Assembly (NCBI GenBank): GCA_030526195.1
Contig: JAUNDG010000022.1
Coordinates: 1 to 41,560 of the forward strand
Reading direction: 5' to 3'
From: Lachnospiraceae bacterium
GTDB lineage: Bacteria; Bacillota; Clostridia; Lachnospirales; Lachnospiraceae
DNA length: 41,560 bases
Below, one piece after another: positions 18,123-26,857 of the stretch. The position numbers were made by a program, and so were the translations under genes. Every line of letters starts with the position of its first letter. Within the stretch, counting starts at the first letter, position 1. The notes beneath the pieces were generated by a model, which saw only the letters and a program-made list of their open reading frames with translations, was not told the DNA's origin and searched no databases.

Positions 18123-18177
18123 AGTTTAACGCACATAGTATTCTATGTCAATACTATGTAGTATCAAATACTATGTG
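18123..18177 (-). promoter_or_regulatory. Promoter and clustered operator of the NMO-like gene
   Basis: On the minus strand TTGACA (18146-18151), 17 bp and TAAACT (18123-18128) form the promoter. The palindrome ACATAG-TATT-CTATGT (18133-18148) fills the spacer. The half-site AATACTATGT recurs at 18150-18159 and 18167-18176, 17 bp apart, and ATACTA-TG-TAGTAT (18151-18164) is a second dyad. This looks like a multi-site repressor operator, for example of a MarR or TetR protein; no candidate regulator is adjacent. Confidence 0.75.
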
Positions 18178-18277
18178 GAGAGGTAATCTTTTCCCGTTTT
18201 CTATCTTCATTATGGGACATTTTAGTCATTTTCTAAATGTGTTGTCTATCCCATTATCAAACGATCGATGGCATATA

Positions 18278-18316
18278 AAAAGGATCGTGGCTCTTTTCGT
18301 GAACCACGATCCTTTT
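18278..18316 (-). terminator. Terminator downstream of the PAP2-like gene
   Basis: The stem AAAAGGATCGTGG / CCACGATCCTTTT with a 13-nt loop is followed by TTATATG on the minus strand. It lies about 140 bp beyond the PAP2-like stop; a second 7-bp inverted repeat TGCCTGA/TCAGGCA occurs at 18343-18372. Confidence 0.8.
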
Positions 18317-18393
18317 ACATATACATTTTGTGATATATTTGCTGCCTGATGAAGTCTTTCTGATGTCAGGCATGACGGCGATTTCGGGTTTCA

Positions 18394-18446
18394 CTGATCA
18401 CCGACTGTTTCGTATGATCAGATTTTCCTGATCACCGTCTGTTCCG
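18394..18446. repeat. 34-bp-spaced direct repeat after the PAP2-like gene
   Basis: CTGATCACCGACTGTTTCG (18394-18412) recurs as CTGATCACCGTCTGTTCCG (18428-18446), two mismatches in 19 and a period of 34. It sits just past the stop codon, like the 35-bp duplication after parC. Confidence 0.7.
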
Positions 18447-18452
18447 GCGTAT

Positions 18453-19139
18453 TTACGCTTTCTTAGCGGCCAGCTTGGCACCCGGATTCAGCTTTTCAAC
18501 GATGACGTAGCAGATGATGGCAATACCGACACCACCCACCATATCAAGGAAGAAGTGCTGTTTTGTGAACTGTGTGGACAGACAGATCAGCACAGCCATG
18601 ATGAAGCTGTAAATCTTGAAGCCCTTGGAGATCTCCGGCTGCTTTCTGATACCCAGATAGCAGTAAACACTGATGAGGCAGTGATAAGACGGGAACAGAT
18701 TGAAGGCTTTTTCTGAACCGTCAGCGGAATATACCCACTGAAGGATGCCATCGAAGACGCTGCCCGTGCCCTGAACATTCATAAGACCTTCTGCCACACG
18801 ATCCATATAAGTCGGGGCAAAGGTGAAGATCAGGAAGCCCACCAGATAAGCGGCCAGGATACCAATGAGGAAGTTGTAGAAGTTAGACTTCTTTGTCAGA
18901 GATACCGCCACCGGGCCAAATACCCAGAATACATAAGAAAAGACGTAGATGGTGGCAAAGATAGCGACCACACCCACCAGATCGTCAATAGCTGCGATCT
19001 TCGGGCTCCAGGCATTGGCTTTTGTCCCGATGACACCGCTCAGGAAATCACCGAGACGATACAGGCCAAACTGTAAAACAAAAAGGCCGATACCGGCGAT
19101 CCAGCCATAGGCCGGGACCTGTTTTAATTTTTTCAGCAT
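18453..19139 (-). CDS. PAP2-superfamily membrane phosphatase/transferase
   Basis: This 228-residue integral membrane protein has about six hydrophobic segments. It carries the PAP2 active-site pattern in the form PSYHC (150-154) and STQFTKQHFFLD (188-199, with His195 and Asp199). The middle motif has Thr where classic phosphatases have Arg (SRxxxxxHxxxD). That is a pattern I associate with the inositolphosphotransferase (AUR1/IPC-synthase-like) branch rather than simple phosphatidate phosphatases. The substrate is probably a lipid phosphate or lipid headgroup at the outer membrane face; the specific reaction is unknown. ATG 19139 follows AGGGGGA. A moderate promoter (TTGAAT-17-TATCGT) lies upstream, so it is probably monocistronic. 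Confidence 0.78.
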   Translation of the reverse strand: MLKKLKQVPAYGWIAGIGLFVLQFGLYRLGDFLSGVIGTKANAWSPKIAAIDDLVGVVAIFATIYVFSYVFWVFGPVAVSLTKKSNFYNFLIGILAAYLVGFLIFTFAPTYMDRVAEGLMNVQGTGSVFDGILQWVYSADGSEKAFNLFPSYHCLISVYCYLGIRKQPEISKGFKIYSFIMAVLICLSTQFTKQHFFLDMVGGVGIAIICYVIVEKLNPGAKLAAKKA

Positions 19140-19389
19140 GAATAAATCCCCCTATAGAAATTTTCAATATCCTGTATACGATACTACAAATGGCCTGATA
19201 ATTCAAATTCTTTATGCTTCGCAGCACCGTTTTATTCCCCTTTTATTCCCCTATTTCCATAATATCTCACGTTTTCCTGACGAGGACCGAATCCACTCTC
19301 CTGCCAACAATGGTGCAAAGTAACTTTAATCAACGGTCATACAATACGATAGACAGTGCATCCTGCAACACAGAGCTGTCAGCAAGAAA
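19140..19389. other. Upstream region of the PAP2-like gene
   Basis: No coding frame is convincing here. A duplicated TTTTATTCCCC lies around 19229-19250. Apart from the moderate minus-strand promoter near the gene, no further site can be named. Confidence 0.4.
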
Positions 19390-19425
19390 ACCGGGGACAC
19401 CGCTCACAGGAGCGGTATCCCCGGT
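19390..19425 (-). terminator. Terminator of the deacetylase pair
   Basis: A 16-bp stem with one mismatch (ACCGGGGA.ACCGCTC against GAGCGGT.TCCCCGGT) and a 4-nt loop is followed by TTTTC on the minus strand. It lies 77 bp past the stop of the second deacetylase. Confidence 0.88.
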
Positions 19426-19502
19426 CTCAATTACTGTATTCGTTTTGATAACATGGATCACCCACATCCGACACATTTGATGCTGAGTCAATGCCAAGTC
19501 AT

Positions 19503-21098
19503 TTACTCGCTTTCGATCGGTGTTGTGCGGTCCGGATCGAACCAGGCGGCGATGTCATGGATACCCAGTGCTTCATAGTTGCTTGAGCAGCGGGCATGTG
19601 AGTGAGCATCCGGTGTCATAGCCTGATACAGGGTAAAACCATCGATGGCGAAACGACCGGTCCGGACAAAGTTCGGGTTGATCTGGCACCAGCCCAGTGT
19701 GCCGTCACAGTTGCAGAAGAACTTGAAGCCCTGGTCTGCAAAGTAGGCATACTTGGGATTGTCACGGGTGTACTCGGAAGCACCGCCGATATCGGCACCA
19801 AAGGCAAAGATGATCTTGTCGGTGGGGCCGATAATCTTTTCAACGGCGATCTTCCACCGTTCATGGTCTCTCTGAAGTGTTTCCAGCGGCTGAGCATTGG
19901 CATCCAGATGACCATAGGTGTGGCTGGCGAAGGTCCAGCCGGCAGCCTTCAGAGCATCGGCGATCTTAGTGGCCTCAGCACAGGCTGTGTCGTAGTCATA
20001 CTCCGGATGATTCTGAAGATAGGCGATCTGAGCGGTGCCCAGGTTTTCCATATCCCCGCCGTTGGCATAATAGTCATTGGTCACATAACCGAACACACCG
20101 TTGTAACCTGTCAGGGCAATGGTGGGACGGGCATTGTGATAGGCAAAATCCGGATGATTCTTGATGAAGGTCTCAAGACGCGGCACCATATCGTAGTCGC
20201 CGATATGTTCAACGCCGTCCTTGTCGACAAAGCGGCATTTCACCTCACCATTTTCGTCCAGCACCAGTCTGTCGGCATAGCCCTGAACGCCATTTTCACC
20301 ATAAGAATGGTAATAGCTCAAGTCATCCTCTGACATGATGAAGGGCTTCTTGCCCGGCGGCAGCATCAGGTTGGTGTTCTTACTGAAGGTGCCGTCTGCG
20401 TTGACGGTGACCATATCGTCCAGGGAAATGAGGACGAAACCGGCATCGTACATGTACTGCAGCACATGGTCAAATTCGTCAACGGTGGCCATAGCCGCAT
20501 TGTTGGCGGTGACACGGCCTTCGGTGACCTGATCGGTCACAATAAAGGCACGGTTATCATTGATCAGAGAATGGAAGAAAATGTGGGGGGCAGCGGCTAC
20601 ATCCACAGCCACGCAGCTGTCCCGGCGAGCGGTATAATCCGCTGCGGCAGCCTGCACATCACCGTCATTCTGATCGGTGTAGCTGGCCAGTGTGGCCAGA
20701 GCGCCGTCATAATCGTAGGTCTGAGCCTGGGCCAGCGCTGTCTGGAGCACGTAACCCTTATCGCCTGTGGCATTAAGAGCGGCTTCCTCCTGAGCATCGG
20801 CTTCCGGAGCCGGAGCGGGCTCTTCTGCCACCTGTTCAGATTCAGGCAACGGCGTGTCGATGGGGGCTGTCTGCTCGGTCAGAATATCCTGAACCGGTGC
20901 TTCGGCCTTATCTTTTTTCAGGGTTTTCATCAGGATCACCACACAGACGATCAATACGACCACCAGTACGGCAAAAAGAATAGCCCGTTTGATGAGACGC
21001 TGGCGTCGCTTTTTCGCCTGGCGACGACGCTTGGCCTCGCGGCGGCGACGACGTTCCAGCTCGATCTCTTCGGGACTTCTGTTATCATTTTCGGGCAT
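19503..21098 (-). CDS. Membrane-anchored polysaccharide deacetylase paralogue (second of pair)
   Basis: This 531-residue type II membrane protein has a strongly basic cytoplasmic N-terminus (about 16-37, mostly Arg and Lys). One membrane helix follows (about 38-57), then an Ala/Pro/Glu-rich linker and an extracellular NodB-like (CE4) domain from about 170. The usual TFDDG metal motif is replaced by MSEDDLSYY (255 on), while SHTYGH (392-397) supplies the paired histidines. These enzymes usually remove acetyl groups from peptidoglycan or surface glycans; the substrate here is unknown. ATG 21098 with AAGGAG is preferred over the frame's first ATG at 21131. It shares long stretches with its upstream neighbour, so the pair arose by duplication. 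Confidence 0.8.
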   Translation of the reverse strand: MPENDNRSPEEIELERRRRREAKRRRQAKKRRQRLIKRAILFAVLVVVLIVCVVILMKTLKKDKAEAPVQDILTEQTAPIDTPLPESEQVAEEPAPAPEADAQEEAALNATGDKGYVLQTALAQAQTYDYDGALATLASYTDQNDGDVQAAAADYTARRDSCVAVDVAAAPHIFFHSLINDNRAFIVTDQVTEGRVTANNAAMATVDEFDHVLQYMYDAGFVLISLDDMVTVNADGTFSKNTNLMLPPGKKPFIMSEDDLSYYHSYGENGVQGYADRLVLDENGEVKCRFVDKDGVEHIGDYDMVPRLETFIKNHPDFAYHNARPTIALTGYNGVFGYVTNDYYANGGDMENLGTAQIAYLQNHPEYDYDTACAEATKIADALKAAGWTFASHTYGHLDANAQPLETLQRDHERWKIAVEKIIGPTDKIIFAFGADIGGASEYTRDNPKYAYFADQGFKFFCNCDGTLGWCQINPNFVRTGRFAIDGFTLYQAMTPDAHSHARCSSNYEALGIHDIAAWFDPDRTTPIESE

Positions 21099-21144
21099 GT
21101 CATCTCTCCTTTCTTTATTGTGCGGATGCACACATCATCGCGTC

Positions 21145-21172
21145 TCCCGGATCCGGTACACAGAGTCCGGGA
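21145..21172 (-). other. Hairpin between the two deacetylase genes
   Basis: TCCCGGA (21145-21151) pairs with TCCGGGA (21166-21172). There is no T-tract, so it looks like an intercistronic processing or stability hairpin within one operon rather than a full terminator. Confidence 0.5.
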
Positions 21173-21200
21173 CTTATGGAAAAACGAACGTGACGATTAT

Positions 21201-22844
21201 TTACTCCGGAATGGCTACCGGGATCACGCGGGCATAATCGAAGAAGCTTTCGATGTCGTGGATACCGAGGTAGTTCATCACGTTGATGGAATTTTCATTA
21301 CCGCTCATGGTCTGGTACAGACGATAGCCGTCCAGATTGATGCGGCCGGACCGCACATTGGTATCGTTGATCTGCATCCAGACCGGTGTGGACCCGTCCA
21401 CGTTGCAGAAATAACGATAGCCGCTGTTGTAGAAGTAAGCATACTTCTCATTGTCCATGGTGTAGGGCTGAATATCGCCGATATCGCTGCCATGGGCGAA
21501 AATGATGGTATCGACGGGGCCGGTAATGGGCTGAACGGTATCCACCCACTTGTTGTTGTCCTCCATGAGAGACTCAACAGAGGCTGTATCCGCATGACGA
21601 TGGCCCCAGGTATGGGAGGCAAACTCATAGCCTTCGGCTTTTAAGGCATCAGCCACCACCTTTGCCTGCGCCACTTCATTTTCATAATTAAAGTCCGGTG
21701 TCTGCTGCAGATAAACGATCTGATTGTCATCCAGACGTTCCGGATCACGGGTCAGGTAAACGGAGTCGGTGCGATAACCGAAGACACCGTTGTAACCTGT
21801 GAGGGCAATGATGGCATGGGCATTCCGATACGAGAAATCCGGATGCTCATCGATAAACTTTGACAGAAGCGGCACCATATCGTAGTCGCCCACGGAGGTG
21901 TTGCCGGCTTCGTCTGTATAGACACATTTCACACGGCCCTGATCATCCAGCACCAGCTTCTCGGCGATGCCCTGACCGCCGTAGGCATGGTAATAACTGA
22001 GGTCATCCTCAGACATGATGAGGGGCTTTTTGCCCGCCGGGAGCATCAGATTCGTGTTAGGCTGATAGTGGGACACGCCATTTTCATCAACCGTCTCCAC
22101 CACCAGATCACGGAGACGCACCAGCACATAGCCGGAGTCGTACATCTGCTGGATCATCACATTAAACTCGTTGACGGAGCACATCCAGCAGCCGTTGTCC
22201 CGGGCCACGAAATCACCGCACATTTCGGGGATAAAGCCCCGGTCATCGTTGAGCAGCGAATGGAAGAAAACATGGGGTGTGCTGAACACATCCGCCGGCA
22301 CGCAGGCCATCTTCTGCTCATTGAAAATGTTGATGGCTTCCGTAAATGCGGGCAGATTTTCATACCCGGCATAGCTACTCAGAGTGGCGATGGCGGCATC
22401 ATAATCGTACATGGCCGCCTGTCGGGCCGCTGTATAGAAGACATCCTGCCCTTCCGTCACCGGTGAGGACACCGCCGGCAGCCAGTAGGCAGAGCCGTCT
22501 GTCGACACGGCGGGTGTCTGCGTGTTGGCCGGATCCGGGTTTTCAGCGCCGGCAGCCTCGCCGGTCCCGTCACCTTCGCCGGTCACACCAATCGCATTCG
22601 GATCTGTCACCATGGCCTCCGTGGTCTCCTGGGGCTGTTTATCCGCCTTCTTGCCTTTCACGGCACCGACCACGGCACGCACGCCGAAAATGATGATGAG
22701 GAGCACCGCCAGACAGGCCACTCCGAAAATGGCCCGTTTGATCATCAGCTGGCGTCTTCTTCGCCGCCGCAGTTCCTCTCTTCTCTTTTTTCTCAGCAGT
22801 GCTTTTCTTCTTTCGATCAGCTCACGTCTTCTCTCGTCATCCAT
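21201..22844 (-). CDS. Membrane-anchored polysaccharide deacetylase paralogue (first of pair)
   Basis: This 547-residue protein has the same plan as its downstream neighbour. A 36-residue cytoplasmic tail contains a run of Arg and Lys including RRRRRR. One membrane helix (about 37-58) and a Glu/Thr/Pro-rich linker follow, then an extracellular CE4-like domain. Shared motifs are FFHSLLNDDRGF, MSEDDLSYYHAYGG, LTGYNGVFGY and SHTWGH. The Asp pair and His pair needed for a CE4 metal site are present, but the first motif is not TFDDG. ATG 22844 with AAGGGAG was chosen over the frame's first ATG at 22895. A TATAAT-like sequence upstream (GTATAATAAAAG) may be its promoter. Likely acts on the cell wall. 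Confidence 0.8.
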   Translation of the reverse strand: MDDERRRELIERRKALLRKKRREELRRRRRRQLMIKRAIFGVACLAVLLIIIFGVRAVVGAVKGKKADKQPQETTEAMVTDPNAIGVTGEGDGTGEAAGAENPDPANTQTPAVSTDGSAYWLPAVSSPVTEGQDVFYTAARQAAMYDYDAAIATLSSYAGYENLPAFTEAINIFNEQKMACVPADVFSTPHVFFHSLLNDDRGFIPEMCGDFVARDNGCWMCSVNEFNVMIQQMYDSGYVLVRLRDLVVETVDENGVSHYQPNTNLMLPAGKKPLIMSEDDLSYYHAYGGQGIAEKLVLDDQGRVKCVYTDEAGNTSVGDYDMVPLLSKFIDEHPDFSYRNAHAIIALTGYNGVFGYRTDSVYLTRDPERLDDNQIVYLQQTPDFNYENEVAQAKVVADALKAEGYEFASHTWGHRHADTASVESLMEDNNKWVDTVQPITGPVDTIIFAHGSDIGDIQPYTMDNEKYAYFYNSGYRYFCNVDGSTPVWMQINDTNVRSGRINLDGYRLYQTMSGNENSINVMNYLGIHDIESFFDYARVIPVAIPE

Positions 22845-22949
22845 GAGTATTCTCCCTTGGGTGATTTTTTTCGACATGGCATCTACTGACACCATGGTAG
22901 CTTTGTTTTGTGAAAATATAGTGTCCTTTTATTATACTAAAAAAATATC

Positions 22950-23486
22950 CTAATGTTCAACATAGAGATCGTGGCCTTCGGCATCAATAATGACGATCAG
23001 AGGCATATCCACCACCTCAAACCGACGCAGAGCTTCCGGGCCCAGTTCCGGCCAGGCAATAATTTCCTGTTCTTTAATACAGCCGGCCAGCAGCGCACCG
23101 GCACCGCCGACGGCCCCGAAGTAGATGCATTTATTCCGCACCATGGCATCCACCACATCTTTGGAACGAGCACCTTTACCGATCATGCCGCGAAGACCCA
23201 GGTCGAGAAGTGTGGGCGCAAAGGCATCCATACGGCCTGAGGTGGTGGGACCGGCGGAACCGATCACATCACCGGGCTTGGCCGGGGCGGGCCCCACATA
23301 GTAAATGGTGGCATCCTTGATGTCGATGGGCAGCGGTTTGCCCTCCTCAAGAAGGGCGATCATATTTTCATGAGCCTCATCGCGGGCGGCGTAAATGGTA
23401 CCGGTCAGGCTGACACGGTCACCCATTTTCAGACTCTCTGCCATTTCCTTTGTGAGGGGCAGGGTAATTTTCTTCACATCATCCAT
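22950..23486 (-). CDS. fumB: Class I fumarate hydratase, beta (C-terminal) subunit
   Basis: This 178-residue protein is the C-terminal half of an iron-sulfur fumarase. With the alpha subunit it interconverts fumarate and L-malate. Signatures are GDRVSLTGTIYAARDEAH, YYVGPAPAKPGDVIGSAGPTTSGRMD and MIGKGARS, typical of the beta subunit of the two-chain class I enzyme. Its ATG overlaps the alpha stop by one base (ATGA), so the chains are translationally coupled. Closely related two-chain tartrate dehydratases cannot be fully excluded, but the central-metabolism neighbourhood favours fumarase. Confidence 0.9.
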   Translation of the reverse strand: MDDVKKITLPLTKEMAESLKMGDRVSLTGTIYAARDEAHENMIALLEEGKPLPIDIKDATIYYVGPAPAKPGDVIGSAGPTTSGRMDAFAPTLLDLGLRGMIGKGARSKDVVDAMVRNKCIYFGAVGGAGALLAGCIKEQEIIAWPELGPEALRRFEVVDMPLIVIIDAEGHDLYVEH

Positions 23487-24328
23487 CAGATCACCTCCGA
23501 TTTATGGCGGGTCACATGGCAGTTGATATTAACCGCCACCGGAAGCCCTGCGATATGGGTGGGCAGTGTCTCGATGTTCAGCCCCAGTGCGGTAGTCTTG
23601 CCGCCGAAACCCTGAGGGCCGATATTCAGATCGTTGATGGCCTCGAGAAGCTCATTTTCAAGAGCCGCATAATAGGGATCCGGATGAGAGCTGTCCACGG
23701 GGCGCAGCAGCGCCTGTTTGGCCAGCATGGCGCATTTATCAAAGGTGCCGCCGATGCCCACACCCACCACGATGGGCGGACAGGGATTGGGGCCGGCCTT
23801 TTTCACGGTCTCGATGATGAAATCCTTGACGCCCTTGAGACCCTGAGCGGGTTTGAGCATCTTGATGGCGGACATATTTTCGGAACCGAAGCCTTTGGGG
23901 GCGATGGTGATCTTCACCTGATCGCCGGGCACAATGGTCTGATAGATCATGGCCGGCGTGTTGTCACCGGTGTTGCCCCGGCGAATGGGATCGATGACCA
24001 CGGACTTGCGCAGGTACCCTTCGGTGTACCCCTGACGGACACCTTCGTTAACGGCATCGGTAAGATTACCGTCTGTGAAATGGACATCCTGGCCGATCTC
24101 CATAAAGATGCAGGCCATACCGGTGTCCTGGCAGATGGGCATCTGCTTTTCTTCCGCAATCTGATAATTTTCCTTAATGGTGGATAAAACGGAGGCCGCC
24201 ACCGGATTTTTTTCGGTTTCAAGGGCCCCATCAATGGCTTTTCGCACGTCAAAAGGAAGCTCTGTACAGGCTTCTATACAGAGCTTCCGAATGACTGTCG
24301 TAATTGTACTGACAGATATATTTCTCAT
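23486..24328 (-). CDS. fumA: Class I fumarate hydratase, alpha (N-terminal) subunit
   Basis: This 280-residue subunit carries the [4Fe-4S] cluster of class I fumarase. Probable cluster cysteines are Cys66 in CQDTG, Cys183 in NPCPP and Cys199 in GGTFDKC. It starts only six bases after the fba stop, so it belongs to the same transcript. The enzyme is oxygen-sensitive in known cases, which suits an anaerobe. In such organisms fumarase serves a partial reductive TCA branch; with pckA nearby it could link PEP, oxaloacetate, malate and fumarate. Confidence 0.92.
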   Translation of the reverse strand: MRNISVSTITTVIRKLCIEACTELPFDVRKAIDGALETEKNPVAASVLSTIKENYQIAEEKQMPICQDTGMACIFMEIGQDVHFTDGNLTDAVNEGVRQGYTEGYLRKSVVIDPIRRGNTGDNTPAMIYQTIVPGDQVKITIAPKGFGSENMSAIKMLKPAQGLKGVKDFIIETVKKAGPNPCPPIVVGVGIGGTFDKCAMLAKQALLRPVDSSHPDPYYAALENELLEAINDLNIGPQGFGGKTTALGLNIETLPTHIAGLPVAVNINCHVTRHKSEVI

Positions 24329-24334
24329 AGATAA

Positions 24335-25273
24335 TTATGCTTTACCTTCTGAACCAAGAACGTCTTTGATCTTGTGTGTGACAACGTCTTTGATGTTAGC
24401 ACGAGCCGGTTTCAGATATTCTCTCGGGTCGAACTTGGACGGTGTATCAGCCATTACGCTGCGAACGCCGGCTGTGAAGGCCAGACGAAGGTCAGAGTCG
24501 ATGTTGATCTTGCAGACAGCAGATCTGGCAGCCTGACGCAGCATGTCTTCCGGGATACCGATGGCATCAGCCAGGTTACCGCCCTTTTCGTTGATGATGC
24601 GGACATATTCCTGCGGAACAGAAGAAGCACCGTGAAGAACGATCGGGAAGTTCGGCAGTCTCTTGGAAACTTCATCCAGAATGTCGAAACGCAGCTGCGG
24701 ATTTGTGCCCGGTTTGAACTTGAAAGCGCCATGGCTTGTACCGATGGCGATGGCCAGAGAATCGCAGCCTGTGCTGTTGACGAATTCTTCAACTTCTTCC
24801 GGACGTGTGTAGCAGGAGTTTTCAGCGCTGACAACAACGTCATCTTCGACGCCGGCCAGAGCACCAAGCTCAGCTTCAACAGTAACGCCATACTTGTGAG
24901 CGTATTCAACAACGCGACGTGTTGTTTCGATATTTTCTTCAAACGGCAGTGAAGAAGCGTCGATCATAACAGATGTGAAACCGTTGTCGATGCAGGACAC
25001 ACATGTTTCGAAGTCCGGGCCGTGATCCAGATGCAGAGCGATCGGGATGTTCGGGCATTCGATAACAGCAGCTTCAACCATCTTACGCAGGTATGTCGGG
25101 TTGGCATAATTGCGGGCACCCTTGGAAGCCTGAAGGATGATCGGGGAATTCAGTTCAGCGGCAGCTTCTGTGATACCCTGAACGATTTCCATGTTGTTGA
25201 CGTTGAAAGCGCCGACAGCGTAGCCGCCTTCATAAGCCTTTTTGAACATTTCAATTGTGTTAACTAAAGCCAT
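24335..25273 (-). CDS. fba: Class II fructose-1,6-bisphosphate aldolase
   Basis: This 312-residue zinc-dependent aldolase splits fructose-1,6-bisphosphate to DHAP and glyceraldehyde-3-phosphate. Visible are GAFNVNNMEIVQ, the LHLDHG motif (His81, catalytic Asp83, zinc ligand His84), AELGALAGVEDD, AIGTSHGAFKF and VLHGASS with the second zinc-site histidines. Length is normal. ATG 25273 follows AAGGAGG. It sits 66 bp after the phosphohexomutase gene and 6 bp before fumA, forming a small glycolysis/fumarase operon on the minus strand. Confidence 0.95.
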   Translation of the reverse strand: MALVNTIEMFKKAYEGGYAVGAFNVNNMEIVQGITEAAAELNSPIILQASKGARNYANPTYLRKMVEAAVIECPNIPIALHLDHGPDFETCVSCIDNGFTSVMIDASSLPFEENIETTRRVVEYAHKYGVTVEAELGALAGVEDDVVVSAENSCYTRPEEVEEFVNSTGCDSLAIAIGTSHGAFKFKPGTNPQLRFDILDEVSKRLPNFPIVLHGASSVPQEYVRIINEKGGNLADAIGIPEDMLRQAARSAVCKINIDSDLRLAFTAGVRSVMADTPSKFDPREYLKPARANIKDVVTHKIKDVLGSEGKA

Positions 25274-25339
25274 TATGCAATCCTCCTTGATTGTGCATGT
25301 ATGTGAGTTGACTTATATAAATGATGTGTCCGAGGACAA

Positions 25340-26857
25340 TCAGTTAAGACCTGTCAGACGATCGTATCCGGCAAAGAAGGGACGGATGCGGTCGAGGATA
25401 ATCTTGGTGCCGCCCGGAGCCTTGGCTTCCAGGTTCATCGGCATCTTCGGTTCGTGCAGAGACATACGCAGGAGCACCCAGCCCTTGACCTCTTCATCGT
25501 CAAAAGCGATGCGGATACCTTCGTAGTTCGGCTCTACGATATGGAAACGGCTGTCTGCTTCGGCGAAAGCCTTGAAGCCTTCCAGCACACTAAGACCGTA
25601 TTCTTTAAAGTCATCGCCGGCGATCTTGAAACGGATTTCGGCGGCATCGGCGGGCTGTTCCAGATCAGCGATCAGTTCGCGGACATTGCGGCCCTCTTTG
25701 CGCATACGGGCCATTTCACAAATAATCTTAACAGCCAGATAAGCACCGTCATCAGAGAAATAGTTCTCTTTCAGAGCGCCGTGACCGGAGGTCTCGATGG
25801 CCAGCTGGCAATCCTGACCGGCGGCATTGAGTTCGATGCCCTTGTCGATGACATTCTTGTAACCACGTTTGAAACGCAGATGCTTAAGACCCAGACCTTT
25901 TTCAAGGAACACAGCCAGTTCGTCGGATGTGACGGAGTCTGTGACAATGGTGGTACCCGGATGCTGTCTGACTAAAATGGCGGATAATAAGGCGATCAGT
26001 GTGTTCCGGTTGGCTTCTTCGCCGTCTTCCAGAACAACAGCGCCTCTGTCACCATCACAGTCGAAAATGACGCCCAGGTCAGCCTTGGCATCCAGTGTAG
26101 CTTTCTTGACAGCCGCCATGGCTTCGCCATCTTCCGGATTCGGGATATGGTTCGGGAAATGGCCATCCGGATCCAGATAAACGGAGCCTTCTGTATCAGC
26201 GCCCAGCGGTTCCAGGATGCGGGAAGCAAAGAAACCGGCAGCACCGTTACCGGCATCCACCACGATATGAAGGCCCTTCAGCGGGTGATCGTAATCTTCC
26301 GCTTCCACTTCCTTCTTAATGATAGCCTGCTGATGCTCGCAGTACAGAGTCAGAAGGTCGAAGGGTTCAGCCTTCACATCAGCCTTCTCTGTCTGGATAT
26401 TGTCAGCAGCCGCTGTCAGGATATCGGTGATTTCATCATGTTCAAGACCGGAGGCCTTGGAGAAGAACTTCAGACCATTTCTGTCTGAGGGCATATGGCT
26501 GGCAGTGATCATAACCGCGCCGTCGAAATCGCTGCCCGGCAGAACCGTTGACAGGAACATGGACGGTGTGGACACAAGGCCACAGTCATAAGCCTTGGCT
26601 CCGGCTGTGATGAAGCCCTGAGCCGCGCCGGCAGCCAGCCAGTCGGCGGAAAGACGGCTGTCGTGACCGATACCGATCTTCAATTCCTCCGGCTTTTTGC
26701 CGCATTTATTGGCCAGGAAACCCACGAAAGCATGGGCGATAGTTCTGGCCTCTTCCTCATGCAGATTGGCTTCGCCATTCTCGGATGTGATGGCGATACC
26801 GCGGACATCGCTGCCGTTCTGCAGTTTCAAATAACGCTTAAGATTATCATTATTCAT
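25340..26857 (-). CDS. Phosphohexomutase (phosphomannomutase/phosphoglucomutase)
   Basis: This 505-residue alpha-D-phosphohexomutase moves phosphate between C1 and C6 of hexoses, supplying nucleotide sugars. Motifs in order are an early NGSDVRGIA, the phosphoserine loop TASHMP (118-123, Ser120; most homologues have TASHNP), the metal loop DCDGDRGAV and the sugar loop ETSGHGA. The C-terminal domain carries NYEGIRIAFDD, where the phosphate-binding loop is expected. ATG 26857 has AGGAGG upstream; the frame's first start at 26887 adds ten unlikely residues. It is the first gene of the fba-fumA-fumB group. Mannose versus glucose specificity cannot be told from sequence. Confidence 0.9.
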   Translation of the reverse strand: MNNDNLKRYLKLQNGSDVRGIAITSENGEANLHEEEARTIAHAFVGFLANKCGKKPEELKIGIGHDSRLSADWLAAGAAQGFITAGAKAYDCGLVSTPSMFLSTVLPGSDFDGAVMITASHMPSDRNGLKFFSKASGLEHDEITDILTAAADNIQTEKADVKAEPFDLLTLYCEHQQAIIKKEVEAEDYDHPLKGLHIVVDAGNGAAGFFASRILEPLGADTEGSVYLDPDGHFPNHIPNPEDGEAMAAVKKATLDAKADLGVIFDCDGDRGAVVLEDGEEANRNTLIALLSAILVRQHPGTTIVTDSVTSDELAVFLEKGLGLKHLRFKRGYKNVIDKGIELNAAGQDCQLAIETSGHGALKENYFSDDGAYLAVKIICEMARMRKEGRNVRELIADLEQPADAAEIRFKIAGDDFKEYGLSVLEGFKAFAEADSRFHIVEPNYEGIRIAFDDEEVKGWVLLRMSLHEPKMPMNLEAKAPGGTKIILDRIRPFFAGYDRLTGLN

